64,000 nucleotides of DNA from Notospermus geniculatus (taxonomy: Eukaryota; Nemertea; Pilidiophora; Heteronemertea; Lineidae), in NCBI GenBank assembly GCA_002633025.1, contig NMRB01000597.1:21765-85764 (forward strand), in the 5' to 3' direction. Position 1 is the first letter of the stretch. Every line of letters begins with the position of its first letter. Positions 1 to 13,400 of the stretch are shown one piece after another. A model generated the notes under the pieces. That model was given only the letters and a program-made list of their open reading frames with translations, was not told the DNA's origin and ran no database searches. The position numbers and the translations under genes were made by a program.

Positions 1-286
1 TAAAAACTGAATTCATCAGTGACCGGTTTTGGCACCTTGCATGTGTTGAATATTCTCAGGAACTGATTCATGCTGAGTGGTTCTTTCCCTTTTTTATGAG
101 GTCCATGTTCCTCCCTGAAAAAAAAGACGGGGTCTAGTTTCTATCGAGTCTTTCTGGCGGGGAAGTTGTGATGGATCTTAAAGCCACATTTCAAAAGATA
201 TGACTATCAGCACGAACATCTTTGCAAAGACAATTTACGACAACCTGGAGAAGGCACGTTTCGACCTAAATAAATAAATGCAAGGA

Positions 287-518
287 TAGACAAATCCCAA
301 ATTCACAGATCTGCACACTTCCGCCGAAATCGTAAACAGAACCTCGGCCTGAAACCAGCAATGGTCAACTCTGACGCAACGTCGTCGAACTCACTGTCGT
401 CACATGGTCGTGGGGTGCTCTGCGTCACGTCATTCAGTTTCAGACCGAGGTTCTGTTTGTGATTTCGGCAGAAGTGCACAGATCTTTCTCGTTTTCGTCA
501 ATTTGGGATCTGTCTATA
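287..518. mobile_element. MITE, TAGACAAATCCCAAATT termini
   Basis: Inverted ends TAGACAAATCCCAAATT / AATTTGGGATCTGTCTATA with pairing inner arms (CAGAACCTCGGCCTGAAA). Same family as 27931-28197. Confidence 0.8.
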
Positions 519-2059
519 GCGGACTCACTTTCTTAACATATGCCAGAAACCAAGGGTGTGGTGGGCCAAAATGGCACAACGTTCAACTTGAGACCCTTCT
601 CTAGGAGGCCAGTAGTGATTATGGAATGGCCCAGGTCCAGAGAAATTGACACATGCTGTTGAGTAACGCCCGTCGAGGTAGGCCACCTTTTCCCACCATT
701 TTTCTAGCTGAAATTAAAAGGGATGAAATGTTGTTGATTCCGACTCATCTGGAACTAATCCATCTGTTTTATCGGCCCTGTCTTGATTGAGAATTTTTGA
801 ACCCTGCACTTACATGTAGTTTGAAAATATCTGAAATCACGAATTTAAAAATAAATTGGCTGTTGATTTATCATACATGTCATAGGCCTAATGGTCATTT
901 ATTTCAGGTGAACACAGAAATTTGGGGGGGGGGGGTTATACACAGTTATGTTGACAATCTTAATCCGCCCCAAATTACACCAGGGCAAAGACCAGAGATC
1001 AGGTCAATGGGTTATAACGCTTTAATTCAACAGGGTTAAGCTCCTCTTAGTCTTATTCTAACTTCCAATCAGTGCTTTAGATAGTAATAACATGGACTTG
1101 ATTAAAACTCAGGCAAAGAATATGTCATCAAATACACATGCATGTCCAGTCCTGAGTATAACCACTTTATCAAAAAGCCTAGTGTATCCATTATGAGTGT
1201 CCACGTGGGACGGACACGTGTTCTCTTATTGAGATGACCGGGTCGTCAAGTTATCAACCCATGACCCAAAACCTGAACCACAACATAAGGCAAAGTCCAC
1301 GACAAGAGGTACTCATCCAAACTGGACATTTTTGTAATACATGTATAAGCAATCTGGCCGATCTTCAGTGTTGATTCCGCATTTTAGCGTGCTCCACCCA
1401 ACGCGATCCCACGGACAAGTGCCGTAATCCCACGACGATGTGCGGAGAATGTCAAATTGATCAAAACTGACTACAGGGCGCTGCAGAAAGCGTGCAAGCA
1501 CCAGATGAAAGGAAAGATTTGGTGGACAATTTCTGCTTCATGGGTTGGGAAAGTTGACGTGATCCAGCGAAGAAAATATGACTAGGGGGCCTACCCAGTT
1601 TCTTTCCGACTTTGCTTTCTCTAACAACTTCCTGTGGAGTTCCTTTCCAATGCCACTACCAAACTGCTGCACAAGAAATTCCGTCTCCCTATATTCAGCA
1701 TCAGACAGGTGGGGAGTAACTGAAAAGGGAAACTTTCATGTTTTTTTGCTGTATTTTACCATTCATGTACAGTCTACAGCAAAAGTTTATATCTGATATC
1801 ATTTGATACCATTTTGTGTTCACGTAAACATGCCACTTAAGAGGGGGATTTTCACCACTTTTTCCACAATCTCGACACTGTTGGAGAACATTTGTGGCCC
1901 GGTCTGTGAAAACCTGGTCAAAGTCGTTGGGGAGTGACATAGGCCTTGATCATACTTGCCCTTTGTTGCACAATTGATAAGGTTTTCTTTGCCACCAACA
2001 GACCGTAGTTTTTTTATTGTGATCAGACTCCCAACATAACCTATTAACTCTGTGATGTG

Positions 2060-2397
2060 CAGTGTTATATCTAGGCCATTTTAGAGTGGCGCCGCGCCAT
2101 GCCGCCAAAAGGGGGCGCCATTGTGCCCTTTTTTAACCCCCTAGGGCGCCATGCCCTATTTTTTTTTTTTTTTNTTTAGTACCCCCAGACCCTTTGCCAT
2201 GGTCCCTTTTGGTCATATCACCTTAGAAACTGGCTTAAATTGGCTGTTGACTGGAGTTATAGAGACCTTTTTAACTTTTTAGCTTTTCAAATTCCGTTAG
2301 AAGAAATGTCGCGAATGAAAAGTGCCCTTTTCTAGGTTGAAGTGCCCTTTTCGCAAAGTTTGCACCGTGCCCTTCTGAAATCCTAGATATAACACTG
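2060..2397. mobile_element. MITE, CAGTGTTATATCTAGG termini
   Basis: CAGTGTTATATCTAGG ... CCTAGATATAACACTG. Interior poly-T with one N at 2174 and repeated GTGCCCTTTT. Termini are hAT-like, but no clear 8-bp duplication is seen. Confidence 0.75.
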
Positions 2398-4408
2398 AAT
2401 TTGTGTATAGTGACTTTGGCCGGGTTTTCACATTTAGGAACTTGAATAAATATGGAAACTCACCAGAATCTAAATATTTATTTAGTGTTTGTTCTAAAGA
2501 AGGCACAGGAAGAGACGGCAGATCCTTTTCATACTGGAAGGTTGTCTCATTATTTTTAGAGAAAAAAACCTCCTCGGCAGTTTGCTTGTATTCCTCTGGA
2601 ATAGTGGTGCTCTTCAGTCTTACTTCCATGCTGGAGAGAGGGGACCCTGAAAAACCAAACAAATGGAAAATCAAGATATAGGCCTATTCGAATATATGCT
2701 TTATTATCATTATCAATATTCTTGACAAAACACCATGGCTGATTTTTCCACTGATAAGCGTCACCACAGGGTCCTGGGCCCATATTCATAAAAGTACGGT
2801 ACTTAAGTCTAAGTGTGGTACTCATCTTTTGTGTTTACTGTTGAACAAAGGATAAGTGTCACACTTAGATTTAGGTAGTTTTATGACTTAAGTCTTAGAC
2901 TTAGGTAGTTTTATCCATACGGCGCGTGGTCCTTGAGCACAAAGTTTAAAGCATGTTAGCTCAATGCAGGATCAGTGCCAATAGGGTTCAAAGTTCATGA
3001 CCATTTGGTCTAAAATGCGACCTGGATTTTGCTCTGTGCGACCCAAAAAATTGATGTTCTAATGCATTTTGCATTGTGTGCGACTTGATTTTTTGGCCTG
3101 TTCGACCAAAATCTGCTTTTTCAGAATATGAACTCATTACGCCTAATGACAATCATTACAATAGGGGGCCACATGATGAATTCTGAAGAGTTGCATGAAA
3201 GGCCTACATGGTAGTGCAACAGCCTACCAACTGCACCAGGCCCCCTCTGCTCTGCCATGTCACTATTTGTCAGCTAGCTGTCTGCTGTGCTGATCTGTTG
3301 GCAGTGATTAGTGAAGCCATGTCGTGATGTCCCCATATGCCAGCTGAGCTTTTCGGGTGAGGCCTATACACATGGGTAGGGTAGGGCCTAAGGGTATATA
3401 TACAGGCGCGTCACTAGCTTTTATGGCCTAGGCAGCAAAATTTGATTGAGTCTACTCTAGAGAGTGAAGCCAGAAGGGGGTCTGGGGGTTCTCCCCATAA
3501 AAAAATTGAAAAGTTACGTCCTCTCAGACTCAGATGCATTTCCCCCACATCTGACACTACAAAAGCTTGGCTTGAAGAGGTGAAATTTGACCTTTAGAGG
3601 AAAAATTTGTTTTGTCCCTTTTGCTTACCGGTGGGGGGGGGGGCGGGACAAGTTCAGAATCCCTGATCAGTGCCCAAAAAAAGGTCATCGATTGACGGAA
3701 TAAGCCGCATGGGCGCCTTGGAGTAACGTCACTTCCGATCGGGGATTCTAAACTTTAGCCCTAACTACAGAGTCAAAAGCCAAAAAGGGTGTGGCCAAAA
3801 AGGGGTGTGGTCATGGGATGGATGGCTGGTGGTGTACTGTGGTGTGCATCATGCACTGCATGCATGTGGCCGTTTGTGGTTATCACTAGCCTACCCTGTC
3901 CGCCACCATTAAGTAGACGTGAATTGACACCAGTGCACAAGGCAGGAAAACTACTTCTTTCTACATATTTTACACTGCAGGGTGAAATCAACCGTGACAG
4001 GCCTTGAAAGTGACAGAAAATACGAGGAATTCGGAACATTTCACAACTTTTTTTGACAACCCCACATCGCCGTTGTCGTCGTTGCGGGTAGATTGTCGGA
4101 CTGATTCTGCCCAAACCGACTTACTCAATCATTCAGTAGTATCGGCCTAAAACCCAAGTTAGTTGAGTTCGAAGCCGCATGTAAATCGTTCTTTAAAAAG
4201 CAATATCTGTCTTTATTTTAAATTTTAGGGAACATTGTTAAAGGGGTGTGGCAGTTAGTGTATCATTTGTTCATAGATGTCGCCACATGCCTGTTATGGG
4301 TCATTTTCGACCTCGTTTCCCTGCGCGAAAGACTGTACATTTCACCGTACAAAAAAGTCGTCTGCAATCCTGGAACCGAGATAATCATTTTGCATGAGGA
4401 CAACAAAA

Positions 4409-4423
4409 ATGGCGGAGGAACAG
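4409..4423 (+). CDS. XPO7: XPO7 exon 1 (start codon exon)
   Basis: A five-codon first exon, MAEEQ, is followed directly by a GTGAGA donor at 4424. It joins in phase 0 to exon 2 ([11 protein letters not shown]), matching the short first coding exon of vertebrate XPO7 (MADH...). The ATG sits in AAAATGG, a good initiation context. It lies about 250 bp upstream of the point where the duplicated block begins, so there is only one copy of the start. Confidence 0.85.
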
Positions 4424-7400
4424 GTGAGAGGGAATTTCCAAGACGCAAATGTGGCATTTGCTACAAAACGCATGATTATCAGATGCATTGAATAGGATTT
4501 ATGGATTCTTGAGATTCAACTTAATAAATAAACATCTTGCTTTCTGAAAGTTATTGTCTATTCTTTTTGCATTTGAACCAAAAATGACGCGTGTTCAAAA
4601 CTAGCGCCTCGTCAAAATGTCAACATTCGCCTGCCATTGCCTGCTGTACATTTTACAATGCATGATGCACTATGCTTTTGTGCACAGAGTATGAGAGTAG
4701 GTCATGCAGACATGGTGGGTGACTGGCCATCCCATTTCTTGATTTTGCTTTGTTCATGTTTGTATTGTAATGTAGGCTATCCAATCAACATCAACACATC
4801 AACACATCACTTGTTAAGGCACATCAAGTAATCCCAGGCCTCAGTGATCATGATATGATTGTCGTGGACAGTGACATTCATCCAGTAACACCCAAGTCTA
4901 ACCCAAGGATTGCTCACTCTTTTCATAAGACCGACTGGGATCAGATTCGAACGAAGACGAAGTCCTTCGGGGAGAAGTTTATGTTGGAGGCCCCAACACG
5001 TAGCGTTCAAGAGAACTGGAATGCCTTCCAGGGTCATATGCATCTCATGCTGCGTACTCACGTTCCTCATAAACGTATCTCTGGAAGGTTAAACGTCCCA
5101 TGGTTTAACCCCCATCTTCGCAGACTAAGTCGAAAAAAACAGAGACAGTTCAATAAAGCACGGAAATCAGGCAAGAAAGAGGACTGGGCCTCTTATAGAA
5201 GAACGAAGAAAACCACCAATGCGGCTTATAAACATGCAGAACGCCATTTCTTTCATACCAAGATGTCCGATGCGCTGGAGAAAGGGAACACGAAACCCTT
5301 TTGGCGGTATATTAAGTCAAGAAAAAAGGATAATAATAACGTTGCCCCCTTACTCCAGAATGGGATACTTCATAGTACACCCACGGAAAAAGCTGAGATA
5401 TTGAATGATCAGTTCTCATCAGTCTTCACAGTGGATAAGGGAGATGCAATCCCACAACTCATGACTCCGCCTACTCCACCAATAGAGCCATTGATAATTC
5501 ATGACCAAGGTGTTCTTAAGCTGCTGCAGAAAGTAAAGGTTGAAAAGGCAAGTGGCCCAGACTCGATCCCTAACAGACTTCTTTTGGAAACAAGTTCCCA
5601 ATCTACACCAGTCCTTTCGTATATATTCCGACAGTCATTGCACACAGGCGAATTGCCGAGGGAATGGAAGGATGCAAATGTAGTACCGATCTACAAAAAA
5701 GACAGTCGCAACTCTGCTGCGAACTACCGACCAGTGTCCCTGACAAGCGTCTGCTGTAAGCTCCTGGAACATATTATAGTCAGTCATCTAATGAAGCATT
5801 TCCAAAGAAACAAGACAATAACAAGCAAGCAGCATGGGTTTAGAGCAGGGCATTCATGTGTCACCCAATTGATCTCAACCGTGTCACATCTCATGGACTT
5901 CAGGAACGGTAATACTCAGGTTGATATGATCATACTCGACTTTTCCAAAGCCTTCGACGTGGTCTCTCATAGGAAGCTTCTTGCCAAGTTAGCTCACTAT
6001 GGAGTACATGGTCATCTCCACAAGTGGATCATGAGTTTCCTAGGGGGACGTACGCAGCAAGTACTTTTGGAGGGAAGAAGTTCATCACCAGCCCCAGTTC
6101 TATCTGGGGTCCCCCAAGGAACATGTCTTGGGCCTATACTGTTCCTGACATACATAAATGACATTGTGGAAGGCATTACCTCTGACCTGCGATTGTTTGC
6201 TGATGATGCTTTATTATATAGACCGATTCGTAATCACTTGGATCACCTCACCCTTCAAAAAGACCTCGACCACCTCTCACAATGGGCTAAACTGTGGGAT
6301 ATGAAATTCAATCCTAAGAAATGCTACGTTATGTCAATTGGAAACCCGAAGTTACCTAAGTCACCCCATTTTTACACCTTATCGAGCGAAGTCCTACAAT
6401 CAGTCCAACACAATCCATACCTTGGAGTTCTTCTCAGCGACGACCTAACATTCACGACGCATATTAGGAAAACGGTAGCGAAAGCCAGCCGGACACTGGG
6501 TTTCCTAATTAGGAATCTCAGATCTTGCCCAAGAAAACTCAAAGAAGCTGCCTATGTAACCATGTGCAGATCCACCATGGAGTACGCAGCCCAGGTATGG
6601 GACCCTGTGCCAAACAGTACTGATGCCATGAACTTGGAGAAAATCCAGAGAAGAGCCGCCCGTTTCGTGCAGGGTGATTATCGTCGAACATCAAGTGTCA
6701 CTAATATGCTTCGTGATTTGAACTGGGAACCCTTGACTTGCCGTAGGAAGAACAGCCGTTTGACCCTCTTCTACCAAATTATTAATAACACGGTGTCTGT
6801 GGATAACCTAAATTTAAAACCAGGCAGACGTGGTCGATATATCATGCCACGCTCAAACTGCGAACTGTATCGGAATTCATTCGTCCCAAATACCATCAGG
6901 GATTGGAATAACACTAAAATAGCAGCTAAAGACTCATCAACATCAGAGTCATTCTCTACATTACTCCCACGGGAGAGCTACTGATCGTGTTGGCAGGGGC
7001 CATGCATCCGCTTCCTCGATGTAATACGCTATAAGCGGCCTATCGAGTACAAAAAGAAGAAGAAGAAGAAGAACATAATTGTGTCCAACTCCCGTTCATC
7101 CATGACTGGCCCTTTTTTGCCTACCGGGTACTGTCTGTGTTGTCTGCATGCCTAGTAGTAGTCTCGGCACTGGCCTGCACGCTGCAGTGTCTGCCCTCCT
7201 GACCGGGTTCGTAAGAATACCGAATCGGAGCATTGCCATAATGTCACCGAATCGGAATCAATTGACGTGCAGTTTGCTTAATTTTAAACGCAAGAATCAT
7301 GAATTAGCATGATTACATGTAGGCCTAGAACGACTTAGAAATAAAATACGCTAAAATCCAAAGGGGCTGTTCATTTTCGTCAGTTGAGGAATCTGAGTTG

Positions 7401-10400
7401 TGATCCTTGGGGAAAACAGAAAAAGCTATGCACTTGCAAATTGCAGGGATTATTTGTTGTGCTGTACAGAATAATCGCTGCAATTTGCAGCTTCATAGCT
7501 TTCTCCATTTTCTCAAGGATCAGGCCTTGCCGTTTGACGGGCGCGATTTTGCATGCACCTCGCAAACAATAGAAATTCTATTGTTTGCGAGGTGCATGCA
7601 AAATCGCGCCCGTCAAACGGCAAGGCCTGAAGGATCACAACTCAGATTCCTCAATTGATGAAAATGAACAGCCCCTTTACACTTTTACTGGCATTTTTGC
7701 CTTATCCCCCACCCTGTCCCTGACCCTAACCGCAACCCTAATCCTGTTAACCTAACAATCACGCTGTGGTGGGAGATTGTGCAGTTACATGTATCATGTA
7801 AGCTGGCCTACCGGTTGGCCTACTTACTTATAGCTACTTACGAGGGCACTTGTTGGTCAAGGCCTACTGTTTGATGGAGTAGCGATAGTGACTTTTGTCT
7901 ATTGGTGTCACGGGAATTTCGTCTTCCCTGGGTTTCCTTTACCTAATCTGAAAATAATTTGTCTACTTTCAGGAATTAACACAGCTTGAGGTGTTATGTA
8001 AGCAGCTTTATGAGACAACTGATGCCAATCTCAGAGCTGAGGCTGAAAAGGCCCTCGTCAACTTCGCTAATTCGCCAGATTGTTTGAACAAATGTCAGTT
8101 ACTATTGGAACGTGAGGATGTAAGTTTGAGAGCTTGGAATCTGCAGCATGTATCGAAAGAATTAAAGAGCCATGATATTGCCACTTTTTGTCGGCAGCTG
8201 GCGCCGCTGGTGGTGATTGCATCATTCTCCAATACTGCAGTTTTGCCTTTGCTAAAGTGTTGGAGAAGTGTGATTGCAATACAATGCATATGTGGACACC
8301 CTAGGAACAAGAGTTACTCTAGATACATGGGGTGAGGTTGATAAGCGGTAGTTAAATAACATTGTCAATAGAGGTCGTAGACGTAAGCCGTGACCTCAAC
8401 GTCATTGGGTGACGTGGCGTGCATTTGTTCTCTGTGACGTCAAATTCCATGACGTTCTAGGCCTAGGACTCCAAACTGGGGGCGGCCTCTGACGGCAGTA
8501 AAGTCTCCCATTGTGTTCCCCCCCCTTTCCAAATTATGTCTTGTCAAAGTACATGATCTTATGAAGGTCCGTCATTTCTGTTCCAGTCAGCATATGCCCA
8601 GCTACTTGCTGCCACAACCTTGACTAAGCTGGTGTCGAGACCAAATGTCACACTCGTGTTGGAGCAAAGAGTTGACATAAGTAAGTTGAAAGTCCATTCT
8701 CCAAGTTAAAATACATGTACTCTGGTCTGGCAGCGAAATGCACCCTACATTTATATGGATAAGGATCACAACTCAGATTCCTCAACTGACGAAAACGAAC
8801 ACCCCCTTTACATAAGAATTTATATTTTTCAGGAAATTATGTGCTCAACTATCTTGCTTCTCGGCCAAAGTTGACAAACTTTGTCTCACAGAGTCTTGTG
8901 CAGCTGTTTGCTCGCATAACGAAACTTGGTTGGTTTGACGTCGCCAAGGACGAGTATGTGTTTAGAAATGTCACAGATGACGTCGGGAAATTCTTACAGG
9001 TAAATTTCCGAACATATTCTCCTCATCAAAGTAGCCTTGCTTGCCGTAGTTACCTGTACCTGATGTAAGCCCTAAAACATTCATGGTCAATCTGTAACAC
9101 TTTGTAATTGTCACATTGATAAAAATTGATGAATTTTATTTCCAATATGGTTTGATTCCAGAGTCCTCGGACTGAGCACAACATGATTGGGGTACAGCTC
9201 TTGTCACAGCTTGTATGTGAAATGAACCAAATCAGTGAGGTAGGTTGAACAAGTGCTACATTTGTCAGAAAGTCTTAACACAACCATGACAGTAGAATAC
9301 AAAAAGGTCTTATTTGCTGAAAACTACCAGCAACTTAAGTAGCCTGGTGGCGTTGCAGGACTGTGTTGAGTCTGTACGTGCATTCAGATATATTTGTATT
9401 TGTTCAGGCTTGTACCAGATTTTTTTATCGGGGCTGAAGCCATAGCATTATTGGCCCTGGTAAATACGGAAGAGGCCATCTCAAGCTACTCATGTTCCCC
9501 ACTTCGATGGTGTCTTTTACTTGCCCTTGCAAAAGTACAAGATACAAGGCACCATGGCTTACTGTCCCATGCGATGGACTGAAGAGCCAGGGATGATTAA
9601 TCCCGCATGGCCTGGGATTCGAACCCGAGACCTGCTCCTTGGTAAGTGGACGCGATAACTATTGGGCTATGAAGGCTCCTGCATTTTAGATGCAACTTGG
9701 ATATTGACTGATAGTGAGAGAAGTTACTGATTCTTGAGTTACCCCAGTGCGCTAAGCCACTCACTTTGACTTTCACCTCCACTCTTTCTCCATTACAGGC
9801 TGAAGCGAGTCGTTCCCTGACCAAACACAGAAAGACCGCCTCTTCATTCCGCGATTCTCAGCTCTTTGAAATCTTCCAACTCTCCTGCACTCTTCTAAAG
9901 AATGCCGCGGGGAATATCAAAAATTTAGATTTGACAAATGAAAGCCAAGTAAGTCATCATTTCAGGGACCCTACACTACAGGCAGCCTTCTCGTAGGATT
10001 TTGATGCACTCACTATGCCGATCGGTTCGAATGCGAATCTAACTCTGAAATGTATTGCAAGTAAAATGTGACACGTCACCGCAAAACGAGTACTATGTAA
10101 GTCGCTCTGAAGTTGGCAGGTTGAGACCAACGTTTTGCCAATTTATTGTCTTGTCTTTTGTAAAATCTTTGAGTGATGACATTACTTCCTTCTCCTGGAG
10201 TTATTTTTGTTCATCCTGGTTCATATCTTGTGCGACTTAAGACGGGTTTTGCTGTGACGGGTCACAAATACACTAAACATCGACATTTGAGCCCAAGTTT
10301 GCAGGTTGTCAGTTGCTACATGTACATATGTGACCCACTCTGGTAAAAGGAGATGCATGTCGCTCTTACCTCGGCAGGTTGAGACCAAATGTTTGTCAGT

Positions 10401-13400
10401 TTCAATATTGTCTGCCTGTTATGAAATCTGAAAGAATCTATTATTTCCATTCTCTCCTGGTGTCATCTCGGTTCGTTGAGGCTTACCTTCTGAGCGACAT
10501 GTGACTCTTCGCTAGAGTGGGTCACATATACAGTGCCACGTGTGATGAAGTGACCGCCCTGATGTGAGCCTAATAACTAGCTGCCTATTGGCTCCCTTTA
10601 AATTATTGAATAGTGAAGAGTCGCCCGGTCCAGTCTTATAATTTAGGGGTAACCCAAGGTGTCTGTAGACAGTTTAGCAGCTCCCTGTTACAAAATGCTT
10701 CCTTCCTCCAGCTTGGTCTCCTGACGCACACACTGAGACTCGCTCACAACTGTTTGACGTTCGACTTCATCGGAAGTTCTACGGACGAGTCATCAGATGA
10801 CCTCTGTACGGTACAGATTCCCACGAGCTGGCGATCAGCATTCCTGGATGTCCAAACATTACAGCTGTTCTTTGACTTGTACCACGGCTTGCCTCCTTCG
10901 CTTTCCTCGATGGTGAGTATGGGCTGTCAGGTTTGTTCCCAGGGCTCATTTCTAAAGCCCCTTTTACACAACGAAATTTTCACCTGCCCGGTCAGGACCG
11001 AGCACGGTTCGGTACAATTTTGCCTAGTGTAAATGGATCGAGACAGGTTGTCCTGGTACCAAATTAGCCCTGCAATCTGAGATAGGCTGGGTCCCACAGT
11101 TCGGTTGAAATTCCACCAGTCTAACCTAGCCCACTTACATGTACCTGGGTGCAGTGTGCATGGGTCAACTTCTTGACCTTGGCTATTATGTCATTGCCAC
11201 GAAACCTCCATGGCAACCGGGGCGTTTTTACAGGTGACTGTGGGGGCTTGGCCTGGGTTTGGCTCGGTTGATATTTGTACCCGGTAGGTAAGCTTGAATT
11301 CAAAGCGGGCTCGGTCTGGAACGAGCTCGGCAGGCTTGGGCTAGTGTAAAAGGGCTTAAGTAAAAGGCCTAGGTGGTAGTTATAATGTGGCTATCCCTCT
11401 CTGCATATTTCAGGCCCTAGCATGTCTTGTTCAGAATGCCTCAGTAAGGAGATCGCTCTTCAGCACAGGAGAAAGAGCCCAGTTTCTTAACAATTTGGCT
11501 GCTGGTGTCAAGGGAATCTTGGACAATCCACAAGTAAGTGAGGACTTCTTAGATCTCATTTGAACAGGGCTGTGGAATCAAAGATCCATGTTCCTTCCAC
11601 TTGGAATATAGGCTTCTGATAGTGCACAAGTATCAGCCTCAGCTGGCAATCGGAAACTGCAGATGATTGTCGCAAATTTGGTTCAAAGGCTTGCCTAATT
11701 CTATCTGCTTATAACTCAACCAGAAAGGAATTGTATGATAATTTGTAGGCCTAGTGATGAACTTTGGTTTGCATCAATGGAAGAGACTTTCCCATCTGGC
11801 TCACGGAGTGTATGATAAGCTAAATGTGAGGCAGTCTAGGAAAATCTGTCTGATGTTGCTGAATGATCAACAAGGGCTGTCAGATTGCCTGTGCATTGAT
11901 CTGCTACTGTTTACCTGTTACGTAGTACATTTCAGCTATTGAAATGTGCGGGTTCACCAAGGCCATTAACGTTTTCCTGAAATGCGACATCCGACAAGTT
12001 TTCCTAGACTGCCTCACATATTATAGCCCGGCGCAGCCTTCGCGCGACCCAATGGAATGCGGAAATACGAAATCTGACAACAGGTTGTGGCTACCTAATT
12101 ACGCCATCTACCCCCGCGTTACCAACGACAATCGCCTACACATGACTGGGCACTATTACAGTCTATTCGTGATTCATACATTCTACGGCCAACAGCGTTT
12201 ACACACTAGTAAAGGACTCATGAGAGATGCTGCCTGTAATTTTCGTTTTTGCGTGTAAAAGTGGAGCAGAGTATAATTTGATCACGCTGTCCAATCGGTT
12301 ATTCAAGAGTCGTGTGTTGAATAAGATTTGTGGTCAGTCTGTGGTTTGTGGTAAGCCTACATGTACTTCCGCATTCCTTTGGGTCGCGCGAAGGTTGCGC
12401 CGGACTTTAGACATTGTGTGTATCTCTACTGCTGCTGTCTGCCTTTTCTTCGCCAGCGCAGCATAAGCTGGGGCTGGATGGGCAATTATGTTGAAAGTTA
12501 CGACCAATTGACTTTGATAATGTACATTTTCTGATGCACAGGCATGAGAGTTTTCCGGCAATTTCCGGAAATCCGGTTTTTTGGGAGCCCAAAAGTTGGG
12601 TCCTGAGATTCGTGCAAATCTGCAATAAATACAATGCATGATGCACTATGCTTTTGTGCACAGAGTATGAGAGTAGGTCATGCAGACATGGTGGGTGACT
12701 GGCCATCCCATTTCATGATTTTGCTTTTTTCATGTTTGTATTGTAATGTAGGCTATCCAGTCAACATAACTGTGCCCAACTCCCATCCATCCATGACTGG
12801 CCCTTTTTTGCCTCTGCTGTCTGTCTGCATGCATGCTGGGGCCTTATTTACTCAGTCCAGTAGTAGGCCTAGGGACTAGGGGCCTATAGATCGTTGCAGT
12901 TGATTGGGAACAACGTCTCAGGCCAAACGCAGTCAAGGCGCAGCGTCACGTCAGTGTTGGCGAGGCCAGCGCCCATGCTTTCTCCTGTACATCGACGACG
13001 TCATTGACGTCCCAAGTGGGTTTTGCAAACGTTTCAAGTCAAACTTTTAGGTTTCCAATGCGAGTATTCCGTTAAGCAGTTATAGATTCCCAAGTAATTG
13101 CACCCATCATGATCCCAAGGTTCTAAGCTTTCCGATGGTGTGTTAAATTAGTGGGAATGACCAGGGACCTGGCGACCGTAATGAGTTAAAAAGGGCATGC
13201 CTGGTCAAATTCTCGTAAACGTGGGTCCCAATCAAACGCATGGATCTATAGTAGTCTCGGCACTGGTCTGCACGCTGCAGTGTCTGCCCTCCTGACCGGG
13301 TTCGTAAGAATACCGAATCGGAGCATAATCGGAATCAATTAGGCCTAACGTGCAGTTTGCTTTTTAAACGCAAGAATCATGAATTGGGCCTATATGTAGA

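Larger units (their letters stand above)
1..4408. other. Upstream intergenic DNA and likely XPO7 promoter
   Basis: Apart from the MITEs at 287-518 and 2060-2397 and a fragment of a TTAAGTCTAAGTGT repeat near 2770-2920, no gene is seen. The XPO7 promoter and 5' UTR should lie in the last few hundred bases; no TATA box stands out. Confidence 0.6.
4660..12545 (+). repeat. Tandem duplication unit, copy A
   Basis: Homologous to 12625-19905 over its whole length, introns included. Insertions found only here are the LINE (4791-7075), a hairpin MITE (7521-7629), a partial fold-back at 8761-8810 and an inverted-repeat element at about 12027-12407. Without these the unit is about 5 kb. Confidence 0.88.
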